The notes below the pieces were generated by a model. The model made no database searches. It worked only from the letters and a program-made list of their open reading frames with translations, and had not been told where the DNA came from. Shown in pieces: positions 1 through 13,314 of a stretch of DNA of 64,000 nt (the first letter of the stretch is position 1; each line of letters begins with the position of its first letter). Source of the stretch: Notamacropus eugenii. Lineage: Eukaryota; Chordata; Mammalia; Diprotodontia; Macropodidae. The stretch covers positions 353,400,660 to 353,464,659 of the forward strand of contig NC_092873.1 of NCBI RefSeq assembly GCF_028372415.1. Direction: 5' to 3'. A program made the position numbers and the translations under genes.

Positions 1-114
1 CTAGTTCCCTCCCTGACCCCAGCACTTCCGGCCTCCCCAGGGCTGCATCTTCCTCGCGGGATTGTTCCTGTACGCCCCGGACTAGGCGGGGCCTTGTCCC
101 TGGGACCAAATATA

Positions 115-505
115 AACACTCCTGCATGGAATTACAATATGGCAAAACCCATCCCGCCTTTCCAGACTTGTTACACCTTCAGCCAAACGACCGGACACAC
201 CGTCTCCCACCTCCGCGCCTTTATACAGGCTGTTCCCCCGACTGTAATGCATCCCCGCTCACCTCGGTGCCTTACCGCCTCCAGCTTCTTTCAACACTTG
301 GCTCGTGCTGCACTTCTTAGGCAGGACCTCACCTGTACCCCGCCAGTTGTTTGGGGTCTTCCTGCGCCATTAGATGTAATGGTTTGTGCCTCCCAGTCTG
401 TAGTGTAAGCTTTTAGAGGGCAGGGACAGTTGTTCTGTTTTGCATTCCCATTGCCAAGCGCAGCCCTGGTACCTAAATAAGTGTTTGTTGAGTGAATGTT
501 GGGGT
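115..505 (+). repeat. L2 LINE 3' fragment
   Basis: The stretch reads like a decayed 3' end of an L2 element. It has the 'cgcctttatacaggctgttccc' type segment, then 'agctttTAGAGGGCAGGGACAG', and ends in 'aataagtgtttgttgagtgaatg', the usual L2 tail. It lies in MRPL10 intron 1. Open frames here are by-products of the repeat. Confidence 0.7.
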
Positions 506-644
506 GCGGAGGTTTTGCCCCGTGCTCAAAAGGAGGGATTTTTGTAGTGCCTCTGCCCTGGGTCTTTTGGGGACGTCTCTATCTCCATCGGCTGTTCATA
601 GATTGGAAGGAGAATGGGGTTGCTTTTGACTTTTCTATAGTATT

Positions 645-1080
645 TAGAGCTTGAAGGAACTAAGAAATCTACCTGCAGGAAAAAGTGGAATTTGGTATTC
701 GTGGACCTGTGTTCAAATCTTGACTTACTGTGTGGCCTTGGGCAAGTCACTCTCCCGTTTGGGCTTCAGTTTCCTCTTAGGTTGTTTTCCTTAAACCCTG
801 TTTAACCTGAAACGTATTGGTCCTGTGATCTAGTTCAGTCTTCTCATTTTGTAAATAAAGGAGCAATAGATGTTATTTACATAACTTCCGAGACTTTAAG
901 GTTCTGAACATTTTTCATATATTATCTTACTTGAGCCTTACAACAAGCCTTTAAGGTTCTTGGTGTAGGCTTTATCTCCATTTACAGATGAAGTAGGCTC
1001 AGAAAGGGTAAGTGAATTAATTGCCCGGGGTCACTCAGTGGATTTGAACTCTGGTTTTCAGTCTTCAGGTCCATTCTCAA
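645..1080. repeat. MIR SINE fragments
   Basis: Two MIR-type pieces lie side by side. About 645-785 is in plus sense ('gtgtggccttgggcaagtca', 'cagtttcctc'). About 880-1080 is in minus sense ('tttacagatgaagtaggctcag', then 'ggtcactcagtggatttgaactc'). They are old and strongly diverged. From 1081 to about 1700 the intron is AT-rich, probably an old LINE relic, with nothing I can name. Confidence 0.6.
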
Positions 1081-1867
1081 AAATTTTATTAAATGTTTTA
1101 AATTAAATTGATTAAATTCTAAATTTATTAAAATTCTAAAAAAATTATTAAAATCTTTTCAGTTACCAAGAATTTTACAGATTAATCGGCCCCACTAGTC
1201 TCCCTTCCTTATGGAGCAAATAAAACAAATACACAGATAAAGCTCTCAGTACATACCTACATTAATCTAGTCCTCTACCTCCCCCCGCCCAAATTCCCAC
1301 ATCACCCTTATCCAAAAATGCATATTTCTTTCTGCATTTTACGTTCATCACCTTTCTGTCAGGAGGTGAGTGGAGTGTTCCATCTTCTTTCTTTTGAACT
1401 CATGGTTTCTGTTTGCATTGATGTGTTCTAAAGTCTCTCAAAGTCTTTATTGTCTTTAATGTGTCATTGTATAAATTGTTCTTCACCTAGTTCTTGCTCA
1501 ATTTGTCTTCCCAAGTTCCCCTGAAATTGTCTGTTCCTGACTTCAGTTTTAGTTCTCTTTGTACTATACCATATTTCCTCTTACTATTACCTCAAGCTCT
1601 GGAATAGTAATAATTACTGTGATATTTTTCCAGAAAAGGTCAAAATACTTTACCCCTCCTTGTCAGAAGGAAAAGCTCCAGACCTTAAGTGACTGCTTCA
1701 AAGTCACATGAGGGTAATAAGAGGTAGGCTTTGACCATGTTCTGGGTTTTGCAGCTGAGAGTTGTGATTGTCTCGCTTGAGAGGGAGGGAAGGAGGACTT
1801 ATTTTAACTCCATGCCTTTTATCCATGGTAGACTTTATCTTACCTATTTTATTGTCTGTTTTTTCAG

Positions 1868-4800
1868 GCCAGCTGCCCACCATCCAGACTGTTCGCCATG
1901 GCTCCAAGGCTGTCACTCGACATTTTCGTGTTATGCACTTTGAGCGACAGAAGCTGATGGCACTGACCCAGTATATCCCCCCCAAGCCTGCCATTCCCCC
2001 ATGTTGTCTGCCCCCTCCTACCAAACCACCTTCGGAGGTAAGGAAGGGTACGAGGCCTCTGGAGGAACGCCTGAGATCATGTTAGCTTTGTTTCCTTGGC
2101 CAAAGCAGAGGACTGAGGCCAAGACTGCATGTACTGAGATCATTGCTTTAGTTCTCTCTACTCTGGGAGGACCCCCGCTGCTTTAAAATGAAAAATGTAC
2201 TCAGGGTTTCTTTGATTCTGAGAGCTTGTAGACTTCAGAAAGGCTTGCAAAAGTCTTTTTGTTCATGCTTCCAAATGTGGCTGCATGAGTTAGCTATGCA
2301 TGTGTGTGCGTGCGTGCGTGCGTGCGTGCGTGTGTGTGTGTGTTTTAAGGGGAAAGGGCCAGCAAATACCTAGTTCCTGTTGTTCATAAAATGCCTCTCT
2401 TCCAAATCTTTAGGAATTGGGCTTGAATCGACTGCTCCGGAGGGAGGTGACAGAAGTTTTCAGAAAAAACCGAATGATTGCTGTGTGTCAGAATGTGGCC
2501 CTGAGTGCTGAGGACAAGCTTCTTGTCAGGCACCAGCTTTGGAAGCACAACATCTCTGTGAAAGTTTTTCCCAATTCAGTAAGGGAAGGGCTGGCCTCAC
2601 TTCTTGCCCTAATTTCCCATTCCTAGACTAAAGTCTCAGTGTCTTTTTCCCTTTCCTCATTCCCTAAGCTGGAACACTATGGGGGGAAGCTAGAAAGAGA
2701 CTTAGGCTGAGTGTGGTGGCTCCCAGTTGGCTTTCCACTTCCCATTCACATGCTGACATGTATTGAATGCTGCAGTATGGGGGATATGCTGTTCCTGGCT
2801 ACCAGTTGTATGTTCCCTTCCCCAGATCTTGAAGCCCTTCCTGGAGGAATCCAAGTACCAAAATCTGCTGCCTCTCTTTGTTGGGCATAACATGCTGCTG
2901 GTGAGCTCAGAACCCAAGGCCAAGGAGATGCTTCGGGTATTGAAGAGCGTGCCTGTCCTACCACTACTTGGTGAGAGCCCTGACTGGCTGAGGGGGGAGA
3001 TGGAGTTGATGTTATCATCACCTGATGATAGCTAGGCACTGGTGACAGATGGAAATGGGCACCTAGGGAAAGTCCATCAGACCTAAGGGAGAACCATAGG
3101 GAATGTTCCAGTCAAATTATACTGGTTACCTCAGTCTTCATCTATACCCTGGATCTGCTGTCGTTCTTTGTATAACTATCTACTGAGCATCGGAGAGACA
3201 TAGCTCCTAGCACCCTGCTGTGAAGGGTGATGGGGATATTGGGACATGAATAAATTTAAAGATTTGAAATAATGTGTTTATATGTCCAAATGCTAAGCAG
3301 TGTAGGACAAATCTTAAATGTCATTGCTAAGGCAACAGGTTCATCAGGGCCAGGTGGAATTAATATTATAAGACTTCCTGGACTGTTTGGGGAAGAGGGA
3401 GCAGTGAAGAGACACAGTCTTGTCAGGTCAGTAAAACTGCCTAATCAAAGGCTGGGAGAGTCTTGTTGAGAGTCACATAGGACTATTTGACCTTAGAGCA
3501 CTGTGTAAATAGAAGTAGTTAGGTAGCACAGTGGGTAGAGAGCCATCCTACTGGAGTCAGGAAGATCAAAGTTCAAATGTGGACTTTTGTTTTGGTTGAG
3601 GGTCGCACAGCTAATAGGTGCCCAAGGCCAGGTCCTCTTGATTCCCGGACTGGTCCTCTATCACTGTGCTGCCTGACTGCTGCCTCAGACACTTACTTGG
3701 GCTGGTCACTTGACATCTGTTGGCCTGTAAAATGGTGATAATAATAGCACCTACCCTGGAGATTTATTGTCAGCATCAAATGAGATGATATTTGTAAAGT
3801 ACTTTGCAAACTTTACAGCACTATATAAGTGCTAGCTAGAAATATAAGCTCTTATTTGGCAGGGATGGAAAGGGTTTGTTCAGTAGGCAAATCCAGGAGG
3901 GATTTGCTGATGAGAGTCCACAAGGAGGTCCATGGCCCACCAGTCTCCTATCATTTCCTCCTGCTTAGAACCTGTGTCATCCTCAGTCCTCACTTTCATT
4001 CACCCTCATATCCTGTCCACTGCCAAACCACAGGCCACCACCCTAATTCAGTCCCCTCTCTCTCTCCCTGCCTCTCCCTCTTCCCTGGACTCCTGCCTTG
4101 CCTTCTGGCTGGTCTGTCTGCATCAGATCTCTCCCTATTCCAGTCCCTCCTGCACACAGCTGCTCAAGTGATTTTTCTAACATGTAGGTCTGACCCTGCC
4201 CCATCCAGGGAGTCCAGTGGCTCCCTTTCATCTCCTTTGAAGCTTCCAAAGCTTAAAACTTTTGGGATGCCTTGTGTAAAGTCCTTTGTTTGACATCTTG
4301 AGCACTTTATTATGTGGCCACCTTCCTCTCTCTCTATATGTATTCCACAGTCCAGTTCCCTGAGCTGGCCTTTGGGCAGTTCCTCAAATGCCACACTCCA
4401 TTTCCTACCTCTGTGCCTTTGCACAGGCTGTCCCCCAGGCCTGGAAGACTCTGCCTTCTCACTTCCACCTTTCAGTTCCCCTTCACAACTTGGCTCAAAG
4501 CCCACTTTCTGCAGGAGGCCTTTCTTGGTCTCCTTGTTGCTCATGCCTCTGTTTATATACACCTTGTATTCAGCTAGTTATTTACACACTGTCTCCCGTA
4601 TTAGACTATATGGTCCTTAAGGGCATGGATTGTTACTGTAGTCTCCAGAGGATAGCTCAGTGCTTGGCACATAAGTACTTCAGAAATGCCCTTGACCACT
4701 ATTCCTGAATTTTCTTTCAGGTGGCTGCATTGATGACACCATCCTCAGCTATCAAGGTTTCCTCAACTACTCCAAACTGCCCTCTCAGTCTTTGATACAA

Positions 4801-4977
4801 GGGGAGCTGCTGGGGGGCCTGACCATCCTGCCATCTCAGACCCACTCCCTCCTACAGCACCAGCCCCTTCAGCTGACTGCCTTGTTGGATCAGTACATCA
4901 AACAGCAGCACAAAAATGACAGTGAAGTGTCCAGCAATGGAGAGCCAGCTGCCTCTGACCCTGGAACAGACACTTAA
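1868..4977 (+). CDS. MRPL10: Mitochondrial ribosomal protein L10 (uL10m), exons 2-5; exon 1 off the window
   Basis: This is a component of the stalk base of the mitochondrial large ribosomal subunit. Four coding exons are visible: 1868-2037, 2414-2578, 2826-2970 and 4721-4977, with stop TAA at 4975-4977. Each has AG/GT borders and the phases agree. About 244 residues are encoded here, against 261 for the whole human protein as I recall it, so only a short first exon is missing. Clear family stretches are [51 protein letters not shown] and [21 protein letters not shown] find no candidate for exon 1, the mitochondrial targeting start, between 1 and 1867, so it must lie upstream. The 3' UTR is short; an ATAAAT near 4997 may serve as the polyadenylation signal. 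OSBPL7 follows on the same strand, as in human. Nothing in the sequence suggests the gene is damaged. Confidence 0.95.
2299..2343. repeat. (TGCG)n/(TG)n microsatellite
   Basis: Alternating tgtgtgcgtgcgtg units lie in MRPL10 intron 2. The stretch can adopt Z-DNA in principle, but no function is implied. Confidence 0.9.
3513..3850. repeat. MIR-like SINE split by an antisense SINE
   Basis: A plus-sense SINE starts 'taggtagcacagtgggtagagag' and resumes at about 3682 with 'gcctcagacacttac', running to '...gcactatataagtgct'. Between about 3581 and 3681 sits a minus-sense SINE piece ('gggtcgcacagctaat' to 'cactgtgctgcctgactg'). The simplest reading is one SINE inserted into another inside MRPL10 intron 4. 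Confidence 0.6.
3930..4690 (+). repeat. L2 LINE 3' region
   Basis: A long L2 fragment in plus sense. It contains the diagnostic segments 'gtgcctttgcacaggctgtcccc', 'gcccactttctgcaggaggcctttc' and 'ccttaagggcatgg...cagtgcttggcacataagt'. It ends about 30 bases before MRPL10 exon 5. Several open frames of up to about 150 codons here are chance frames inside the repeat. Confidence 0.8.
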
Positions 4978-6189
4978 CTGGGCGGGGTTCAGTCCATAAA
5001 TGTACTTTGACTCAGAAGCCTTTGTTGTCATCTGTATGGGATGGGAAAGAATTTGGGATTCGGGATAGAATGAAGGGATAAAGGAGTGCTCCTTGACGCA
5101 AGTTCCCTAGCACTCAGGTACAAAACAAGACCAAGGACCCAGGGGCTCAGCCACTGCTGCCAGCCTTCCTGGCTTGAAACAAATAGTACTCATAGATAAT
5201 TACAAGTCACTTTACTCACAACAACCCTGTGAGTAGTGCCAGTGTTGTCTCTCATTCCTGTTTACAAACAAAGAATTAATTAGACTGAGTGAGATTAAGT
5301 GATCACATAAAGGTCACACAGCTGGTAATTGTGGAAGCTAGCACCGAAACCAAGGTTCTTCTCACCAAGTCTAGCAGACTTCCTGCTGTGCCCAACCACC
5401 TACCTTCCTTGATTCCAAAGAAACCTGACCTTGAAAGAGGAAGAGCCATGAGCAATGGTGGGTATTCTGGAATCTTGTCAGCTCCTTCTAACATCGCTAA
5501 ATGAAGTATCATCTTCCACTTCTACAATAGCTGGAAAATAGGGGACAAAAAATGAAGAAGGAACTGGGGGGTGGAGGGGTGGAGCTAAGGAGGAAATATT
5601 GAATGAGTACCTTGTGTACCTTGCCCTGGGGATGTAAGAAGGAAGCTTAGTTCTCTGCCTTTGGAGAGTCTAGGAGCATAAAAATTCTCACCCTCTGAAA
5701 GCTCCTGATCTAAGGAAGAAGAGAGGTAGTCCACAAATAGAAATCCCTCAAGGTCAGTAATCCCTGGACCAGACACAGCAGAGGTGGGGTTGCAGAAGAA
5801 TACAAAGCAACCCTTGATTCTAGGCCCAGAGCAATGCCCAGTGTCCCCTGCCCGGGGACAGCGTGACCTCATCATCAAGGTTCTGTAGCTGCTGTCTTAG
5901 AACCAGCTTTTCATAGTGTCCATAGTGCAAGGACCTTGCACCTTGGGCCATGCAGTGAGTGTGAAAATGGATTTAACATCATGCTCTTAGATGTGTCATG
6001 CCAGAAAAAGTAGCACTGTCTGGGAATGAAATAAAATCTGAACCTGGTCCCTCAAGAGTTGACTGCCTTGTCCTCGCACTTGTTTTCTGCCACAGTGATA
6101 CTGCAGGTGCTCAGAGTGTCAGGTGGCCCTGTCCCTCATTACTGCCTCTCCCTGGCTCCAAGCATCTGGGTAGAGCTAACTTCCAGGAC
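4978..6189. other. MRPL10-OSBPL7 intergenic DNA
   Basis: No coding signal is seen. A minus-sense MIR relic covers about 5180-5400 ('cacacagctggtaattgtggaagc'). The rest looks unique and non-coding. Confidence 0.6.
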
Positions 6190-6400
6190 AGGAGTTCTCA
6201 ACCTTTTTGTGGTCATGGACCCCTAGGCAATCTGATGAAGCTTCTCAGAATGTTTATAAATGCATAAAATAAAATGTAGAGAACTACAAAGGAAAACATG
6301 GAAATAGTTATCAAAATATTGAAAAAAAAGTCATGGACTATGTATTGAAGGAATAGATAGAGGGTATCCTACCTATGTTATTTTTTACAGGTTTGAGACC
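6190..6400. repeat. Unnamed interspersed repeat ('gagttctcaacctttttgtg')
   Basis: The segment starts 'ggagttctcaacctttttgtggtcatggacccc' and carries an AT-rich middle. A similar unit in the opposite sense lies at about 34195-34390, and a damaged one at about 26050-26230. The family looks like a short DNA-transposon or old LINE relic. I cannot name it with confidence. Confidence 0.5.
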
Positions 6401-6771
6401 CCCCCCCTTTCTCCCCAATTAAAATATTGTCCACCTCCTGTAGAGCACCTCCATTTGCCCTCCAGAAAGTCCTCTGCTTTAGCTCAGACGGTTGAAATAC
6501 AGATCTGTGGAGGGTGTCACTTTGAACTTGTTGGCTATCAGTGAATTCTATTTTAGTGTGAAAAAAATCATAAAAGTTGGTGATGATTGAGAAGGAAGGA
6601 CATTGGATCCCTTTCTCTCCTCACCACTTAGGGAGAAGGCTGGGGCTGATTGGCATTTTTCCCAGGCACTTTTCCCTAGGACCAACTCTAATCATGTCCC
6701 CATGTCAGTCCTATATTTTGGAGAGCCTGTGTGTCTGATTTATGCAGCATCACCCCCTTCTGTTATATTGA

Positions 6772-6922
6772 TCCTTTTTTTTGGGGGGGGGGGCGATGGG
6801 GTTAAGTGACTTACTTGCCCAGGGTCACACAGCTACTAAGTATCTGGGGCTGGATTTGAATTCAGGTTCTCCTGACTCCAGGGCTTGTGCTCTATCCACT
6901 GCACCACCTAGCTGCCCCTGTA
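6772..6922 (-). repeat. tRNA-derived marsupial SINE
   Basis: Minus-sense copy. It begins with a T/G-rich tail, includes 'agggtcacacagctactaagt' and ends 'cactgcaccacctagctgcccc', the reverse of the usual SINE head. Confidence 0.85.
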
Positions 6923-7339
6923 TCACCTCCCATTCCTCCCATTCCCCCTCTTTGGACAGGTTTCAATTTCATATTGGAGGCCTGGACATCCTGCTTCCTG
7001 GCTGTTGGCTTTCACCCTGAGACTGTATTATTGCCCTGGGAGTGGCAGAGTGCCCTGGGGAAGCTGGCATTATCATAGAGACCCAGGTATCAGGCACCTA
7101 TGTCTTCAACTGTGCATTTGACACCCGCAGCTTCAAAATCTGTAGTCCATTTTTAGATCTTGAATGAGGCTAATTGTTAATGTTGAAATAACACTAGGCA
7201 CCAGCTTAGGTCAGGTTAAAGCCAGACATCAGGTTGGCTCAAGGCAGCAGCAGTCTGAATAAGCTAGTTTCCTCCTCTGCCTTGAGGCCCCTCCTTTAAC
7301 GGTTCCCCGCCTTTCCTGTCCTGACATTTCTGGAACTGT

Positions 7340-7635
7340 TCCCACTGGAGCTGGTGGTGTCCACTCACTGCCACCCCCACCTCACCTCTGGGATGCCTGC
7401 TCAGCCCTGAGTCCTCCCAGGAGCGGGGGGGCAGAGCTGAGCCCTGGATGCCCAGGGCCTGGCGGGAGGGGGAACAGAGGGGGGCCGAGGAGGTGGGGAG
7501 ATCCGGCTCGAGTGAAGGCTACGACGTCCCCTTCCTTCCTGGTTCCTGCAGTAGCTGCCGCCGCTGCTCAGCTCAGAGAGGGAGAGGGTGACTCAGAGGC
7601 AGTGCAGGCAGACCCAGCAGTCCATGGGCACTACG
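7340..7635 (+). promoter_or_regulatory. OSBPL7: Likely OSBPL7 promoter and 5' untranslated exon
   Basis: A G+C-rich stretch leads to a good splice donor, 'ctacg|gtaagag', at 7635/7636. A 'cctgcag' at 7545-7551 could be an acceptor, so the untranslated exon is either 7552-7635 or a first exon starting further upstream. It would splice to 9078, where 'cttactccag|gacag' opens the exon holding the start codon. The transcription start is not visible from sequence alone. Confidence 0.5.
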
Positions 7636-9077
7636 GTAAGAGGGTCACGTTGACATCACCTGGCATTCCCGGGAGAAAGGGGTCTAACTGTGCCTGAAGT
7701 GAGCGGTCTCTGTGTACCTACCTAGACATGGGGAGGCAGGCAGGGAGGGAGGGAGGGAGCTGTCCACCTTGTTCCTCATCCCACCTTCCCCTCCCCCTTG
7801 GCTCTGTGAGAGGTGCCCCATCTCCCTTGACTCTGTCACCCCGGTCAATGCCAAATGCCCCCAAACCCACAGGCAGAGTTTGGGGAAGTTTCAGTAGCTG
7901 GATCCAGGAGCTTTTCCCCATGATTTAGTCTTCTGTCCAACCTTGTGCCGCCAGACAGCCCTCCCTCCAACACTCACATTCTATATTGCTATCACCTAGC
8001 TAGTCTTCGTTCCTCAGGTGCCTGGTGTCTCAGTCTCTTTAAGATCACCTGAGCAACAACCCTAGCTTCAGGATAACACCTTTTCCTTCCACCCTAGCCC
8101 ATCACACACACACACAGACACACACACACTCACACAGACATACACACACAAATATTCATGCATTATTGATCAAGCTCTGGTGCCAGGATGGCCGATGTTG
8201 GTGCCAATGGCACCAGTGGGCACTGCTGCAGGACCTGGGAAGACCTTGAACTGTTCTTGCCCACCAATTGTCCCCACTAACAGCTTCCCCACCAACTCTA
8301 GTCCCATTTCCTTTCTATCCTTATTCTTTTAGCAGATGGATAGCACCTCTATTTTGGTGCCCTAGGGACTTGGGTCCAGGAGTGTTAAGAAGGAGGAAGG
8401 GAGGAGGAAGCTAAAGAGACTCCAAGGGTGTGGAAAAACTTAGGGAATGGTTAATGAATAGTGGGAGGGGAACAGGTGGGCAGAGGGAGAAGAAAGCATC
8501 TGCTCTGCTTCAGGTCTCAGTTTCTCCACTAGGCATTATGTATGGTGGGCAGGGAAGGACGGGGAAGAGGTTGGAAAGATTTTGCACAAGTAATCATGGC
8601 CAAGGAGTCACCAGGCAGTGGAATGGGGGAAAGGAACTCCTTAGGGAAAAGTTGATAAGATGCTTGGCATATATTAATAAATGGTAGTTGATTGATTGAT
8701 CTTTATCTATTTAGACTCTATCTGTCTCTTTTCCCAATTTCCTCCCATGCCATTTCCTCTTCCTCCCCCACCTCCAGGTCTCTGCCAAAGTAGAGTGTTT
8801 TCCAGAGCTTGGTTGTGTGTATGTCCAGGGCGTGGCTGGGCACACCCCTTGTGGCTCTCTTAGAATTAGCTTGCCCACAAATTCCCAACTAGCCAGGGGT
8901 TCAAAGTTGGTAGGGAGCTGGGAAAATGGGGCAGAGGGGATAGGGAGGTTGAAAGTGATTCTGGTTTCTAGAGATGGTGAGCTGAGGGTCAGTATTCTAT
9001 TTCTCTAGAGGGTTTGGGGCTGGCTTGAGGTGAATGAAGAAAGTGACTTATCCAAGATGATCTTTTTCTTACTCCAG
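7636..9077. other. OSBPL7 5' intron
   Basis: This is the presumed intron between the untranslated exon and the exon with the ATG. It contains an imperfect (CA)n run at about 8103-8152. No other repeat or coding sequence is recognised. Confidence 0.5.
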
Positions 9078-9150
9078 GACAGTCTCAGGACCATTAGGTG
9101 ACATTTCCCCCTGCCCCCTACTCTGATCGGACACTTCCTCATACCCCTGA

Positions 9151-12100
9151 ATGGATAGCCAGGAGAGGGACCCTGGCTCCCCTCGTCGGGCTGCTGCTCC
9201 CTCTCTCTCAGACAGCACCCAGCCTTCTAAGTACATCACCCAGCAGGTCCGAGGGTCTGCTGTTAGCATTGGGAAGGGGGAGATGGAGACCACTCAACTC
9301 AGTCACGTCAATGAGGGTTTGCGGGTAACTCCAAAGGGAGGGAGGAGGGGAGACACAGGAGAGGCAAGAACTCGGGAGCAGGCCCCTGGGTCCTGGCTGG
9401 GATAAGAGCTGGGATGGAATATGTCCCGATAAGCAGATCTCCCCAGGAAACTTCCCTTGGCTTCCAGGGTTTGGAACTATGGGAAGTAGTGGAAGAGCCT
9501 CAGGGAAGAGTGTGGCCAGAAGGGACCCAGGCAGAGAGGCAAGAAGGTCATTTGCTCAAGAAGAGAAAGTGGCCCCTGAAGGGTTGGCACAAGGTAAGGG
9601 GAGGAGCTTGTCATTCCCCAGCAAAAGGCTTTTGTCTTAAAAAAAAAAAGAGAGAGAGAATTCACAAAGATGAACCTATGGTTATTTTTCTTCCTACCTC
9701 TGGTTCTCTCTCTATGGGTCTCTGCCCCTCCTGGACTGTTCCACAGAGATATTTTGTTCTTGAGGATGGAATCCTTCGCTATGCAAACACTAGGCAGGAT
9801 GTGAGTTGGGGCCCATGTCAACGAGTCAGGGTGTTGGGGCTGGGAAAGGTATCCCTGACTCCATATTGCTGGGGCAGGGGGAGATTTGTGAAGGGGGAAG
9901 GGGACGGAGGGGAATTCTTGGTTCTCATGGAATTGCAGGAGGGAGTGTGGTATGATAGAATGATAATGTTGGAATTAGGACACCAGAATTAGAATCCCTG
10001 CTTGGCCATATTGCCGGTATAACCTTGGGCAAGTAATAGAACTGATTTTGGCCTTAATTTTCCCATCCATAAAATGGGAATAACAATTAGCGTATAGCTT
10101 ACCTTAGGGGGTTTATTGTAGGGAGAACACTTTGGAAAGTTTTAATTCCTCAAGAAATGTGAGTTGTGGGAAAACCAGATTTAAATATCCTTCCTTAAAG
10201 ACTTAGAGGATGCTAGGGTCAGTGGCAGGGTGAGGGTGGTTCTGCAAGGCTGAGGTAGGAACCCAATTCCCTACTAGCTCCCCTTGTTCCTAATTCCTCC
10301 AGATTGCCAAGGGGAAGCTACATGGCTCCATTGATGTCCGATTGTCTGTCATGTCAATCAACAAGAAGGCTCAGCGAATTGACCTTGATACCGAGGATAA
10401 CATTTACCACCTCAAGGTGAGATGGAACCCAGCCTGACAAGGCAAGAGCAGTGGGAGGAAAGAGGCAGGGGCTGGGGGAGAGGGCGGTTGCCATAGAAAT
10501 AAAAAAGGCACTAACATTCCCCCTCACTTGTGAATAAGCAGCATGTTGGGAAGATAAATAAACAGGGATGCTCAGCTACTCTAAGACCTAGACATCAAAA
10601 TGGACTTGTTTATCCAGGATCTGAGCCTTGGTCACCTCACTTTGCAGACCCAGAGGTCTGCTATCTTTATATCTCCCACTCTCTTCTCCCCTAGATCAAA
10701 TCCCAGGAGCTGTTCCAAAGCTGGGTGGCCCAGCTCTGTGCCCACCGAATGGCACAGCGCCCAGATATGGCCAGATGCCCAAAGCTACCAACGAGTAGCA
10801 CCAACCGGAAGGTAAATCCTAGTGCAGGAATGTTGTTAGAGTGGGAGAGGTATGGCTGAGACTCATACTGCACAATCCAGTTTGATTCTTGACTCATTCT
10901 TGCAGGCATCCAGTGCCCGCCTGGCATCCACAGACACTGTCTCTGCCCTGCCTGGCCTTGGCTCTCGGGACAAGGTGTCATCTTGGCTGAAAGACAGTGA
11001 GGGGCTAGATCGGTGTTCCCATGGTGAGAGGTGCTGCCAGAACCAAAGTCTCCTTCCCTTTATAAACTGCACTCTCCTGAGTTCCTATCCCCAAAGAACC
11101 CCCTGTTTGATGGCGAAGCCATAGAGCAAGCTATAGGGAAGCCCTTCTCCAGTCACCTTTCCCCTAGATGGGTGGGATTAGCATGTAAACTCCATTTGTA
11201 TTCCCTCAAACCTATCACAGTGCCTGGCACATAGGAAGCACTAATTAGATGGTTGTGGACTGGTTGATTGATTAAGCTGCTTAAGGTCAAGGACTTATGG
11301 CTTTCTGTGTCCAAAGCCCATACCGCAGCACTAATGTTTTCTTCCCTACCTATAGTAGGCACACAGTTAATATTTGACAATTGTGGTCATAATGGTTGGG
11401 GAAAGAGGACTTACAAAGAGAGAGACAAGGTCAGGAGAACGCAGGGAAGCCTTTAGTGTTGGGGAATGGAAGGCAACAGAGAGGAGGGAAGCAGGGAAGA
11501 ATCAAGTTGGGCTTCTTGGAGGAGGCCAATATAGATTAGGAAGGGAGGAGAAGAGGAAGCTAGGCAGCACAGTGGATAGAGCCTGGGCTTGAAGTTAGGA
11601 AGAACTCAGCTTGTATTGGGTCTTACTGTATGACCCTGGGCATGTCACTTAACCTCAGGTTCCCCATCTGTAAAATGGGGATAATAATAACCCCTACCTC
11701 CCAAGGCTGTTGTGAGGATCAAATGAGATCACAATTGTAAAGCACTTAGCACAGTGCCTGGCACATAGTAAGCACTACATAAATGTTGGGGATTGTTATA
11801 ATTATATTAGAGAGGAAGGTGGGGAAGAATAGGCTGGGAAAACAACCGATTTCAAGAAAGAAGGGACGATATGAAGGATAGTGAAGGAGGATAAAGCCTG
11901 AGTCAGAAGCCCTAGGGAACAGAAGGGCGAGCTGGTAAAAGGGGGATTCAGTTTGGGTGCCGAAACCCACCCCCTGAGGGGCAAGTACACTTTAGAAAGT
12001 TGATCCCTAAAGCTGCATCTAGAGGCTCAGACCTTAAGGGCATGTGATCAGAGAGGGAGAACCTCCTTCATGAGTTCCCTTCCCCTCCCTTCTCCTTCCC

Positions 12101-13247
12101 AGAGCTCTCCGAATGCCAGGGGAAACTTCAGGAGTTGCATAAACTACTCCAGAGTCTGGAATCTTTGCACCGAATCCCATCTGCTCCCGTCATCTCCACA
12201 CACCAGGTGAAGCAAAGGAAGGGGACGGCACTGGGGCCCCACTCCCCCACTCCATCCCCTGTCCCTGGAAGCCTCCACTGGCCCCAGTAGTCAGTAGGGT
12301 ATTTCTAGGTTAGATGCGTTTCCCCCTCTTGGTCCTCCTGCACTTCCTTAGCATTGTCCGTCACTCTGCTTCCTTCTCTGGAAGCATCCGTTGGTCTGTC
12401 TGCCCATTTACTTATCTACTCTGTTCTTTCCCGTGTGTATTTCCCTGCTTCTCTCCCTTGGGGTTTGTATGTTGCTGTTTTCGCCGCCCCACTCCCCAGG
12501 TCCAGCTCCCTTCCCAACTGACTTCCCACTCCTCCAAACACCCCGCCAGGCCTCAGTGACCACTGAGAGACCTAAGAAGGGGAAGAGAACCAGTCGAATG
12601 TGGTGCACTCAGAGCTATGCCAAGGATGACACCATTGGAAGAGTGAGTATGGGGTAGGGGGAGGGGTCCTTGGAAAATGGAGGGGATCTGGGCAGGGGAA
12701 AATCTGAAGGGTCTTTATTTCCTTTTGATCCTCCTCTTCCTCCCTGACCCCAGGTGGGCCGTCTCCATGGCTCTGTTCCCAACCTGTCTCGATACCTTGA
12801 ATCCCGGGAGCCCTCTACTCCTCAAGGGCTGCCCCCAACGGACTATGCCCACCTGCAGCGAAATTTTTGGGTCCTGGCACAGAAGGGTAAGTGCGCAGGG
12901 CTCCTGGGGAGGCAGAAGAGGAAGAAAAAGGAAAGGGCTTCAGGAAGGAGAGGGGACCCTGACTCTCACCGTCCCTCTGCAGTGCATGGCTCTCTCAGTA
13001 GCGTCCTGGCTGCCCTCACTGCTGAATGGGATCGACTTCGAGCCAATCACCAGGGTTCAGAGATGCAGAGACTAGGGGTGAGGCTGGGAATTGTGTTCCT
13101 GAACACAAGGAGTTGGGAGGTACTGAAAGGGGTGAAGGGAGAGGGATGGAAGGACAGAGGGACTATTGAGGCTGGGTGACCGAAAGGTTAGAATTCAGAA
13201 AGCTGGGAAGCTGAGATAAGCTAGAAGGGCTGGGTTACTAGAATACC

Positions 13248-13314
<67 letters not shown>

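Noticed and set aside
94-408. Open frame of 104 codons as MRPL10 exon 1
   Set aside because: It lies in an L2 relic, has no likeness to the MRPL10 N-terminus and no fitting donor.
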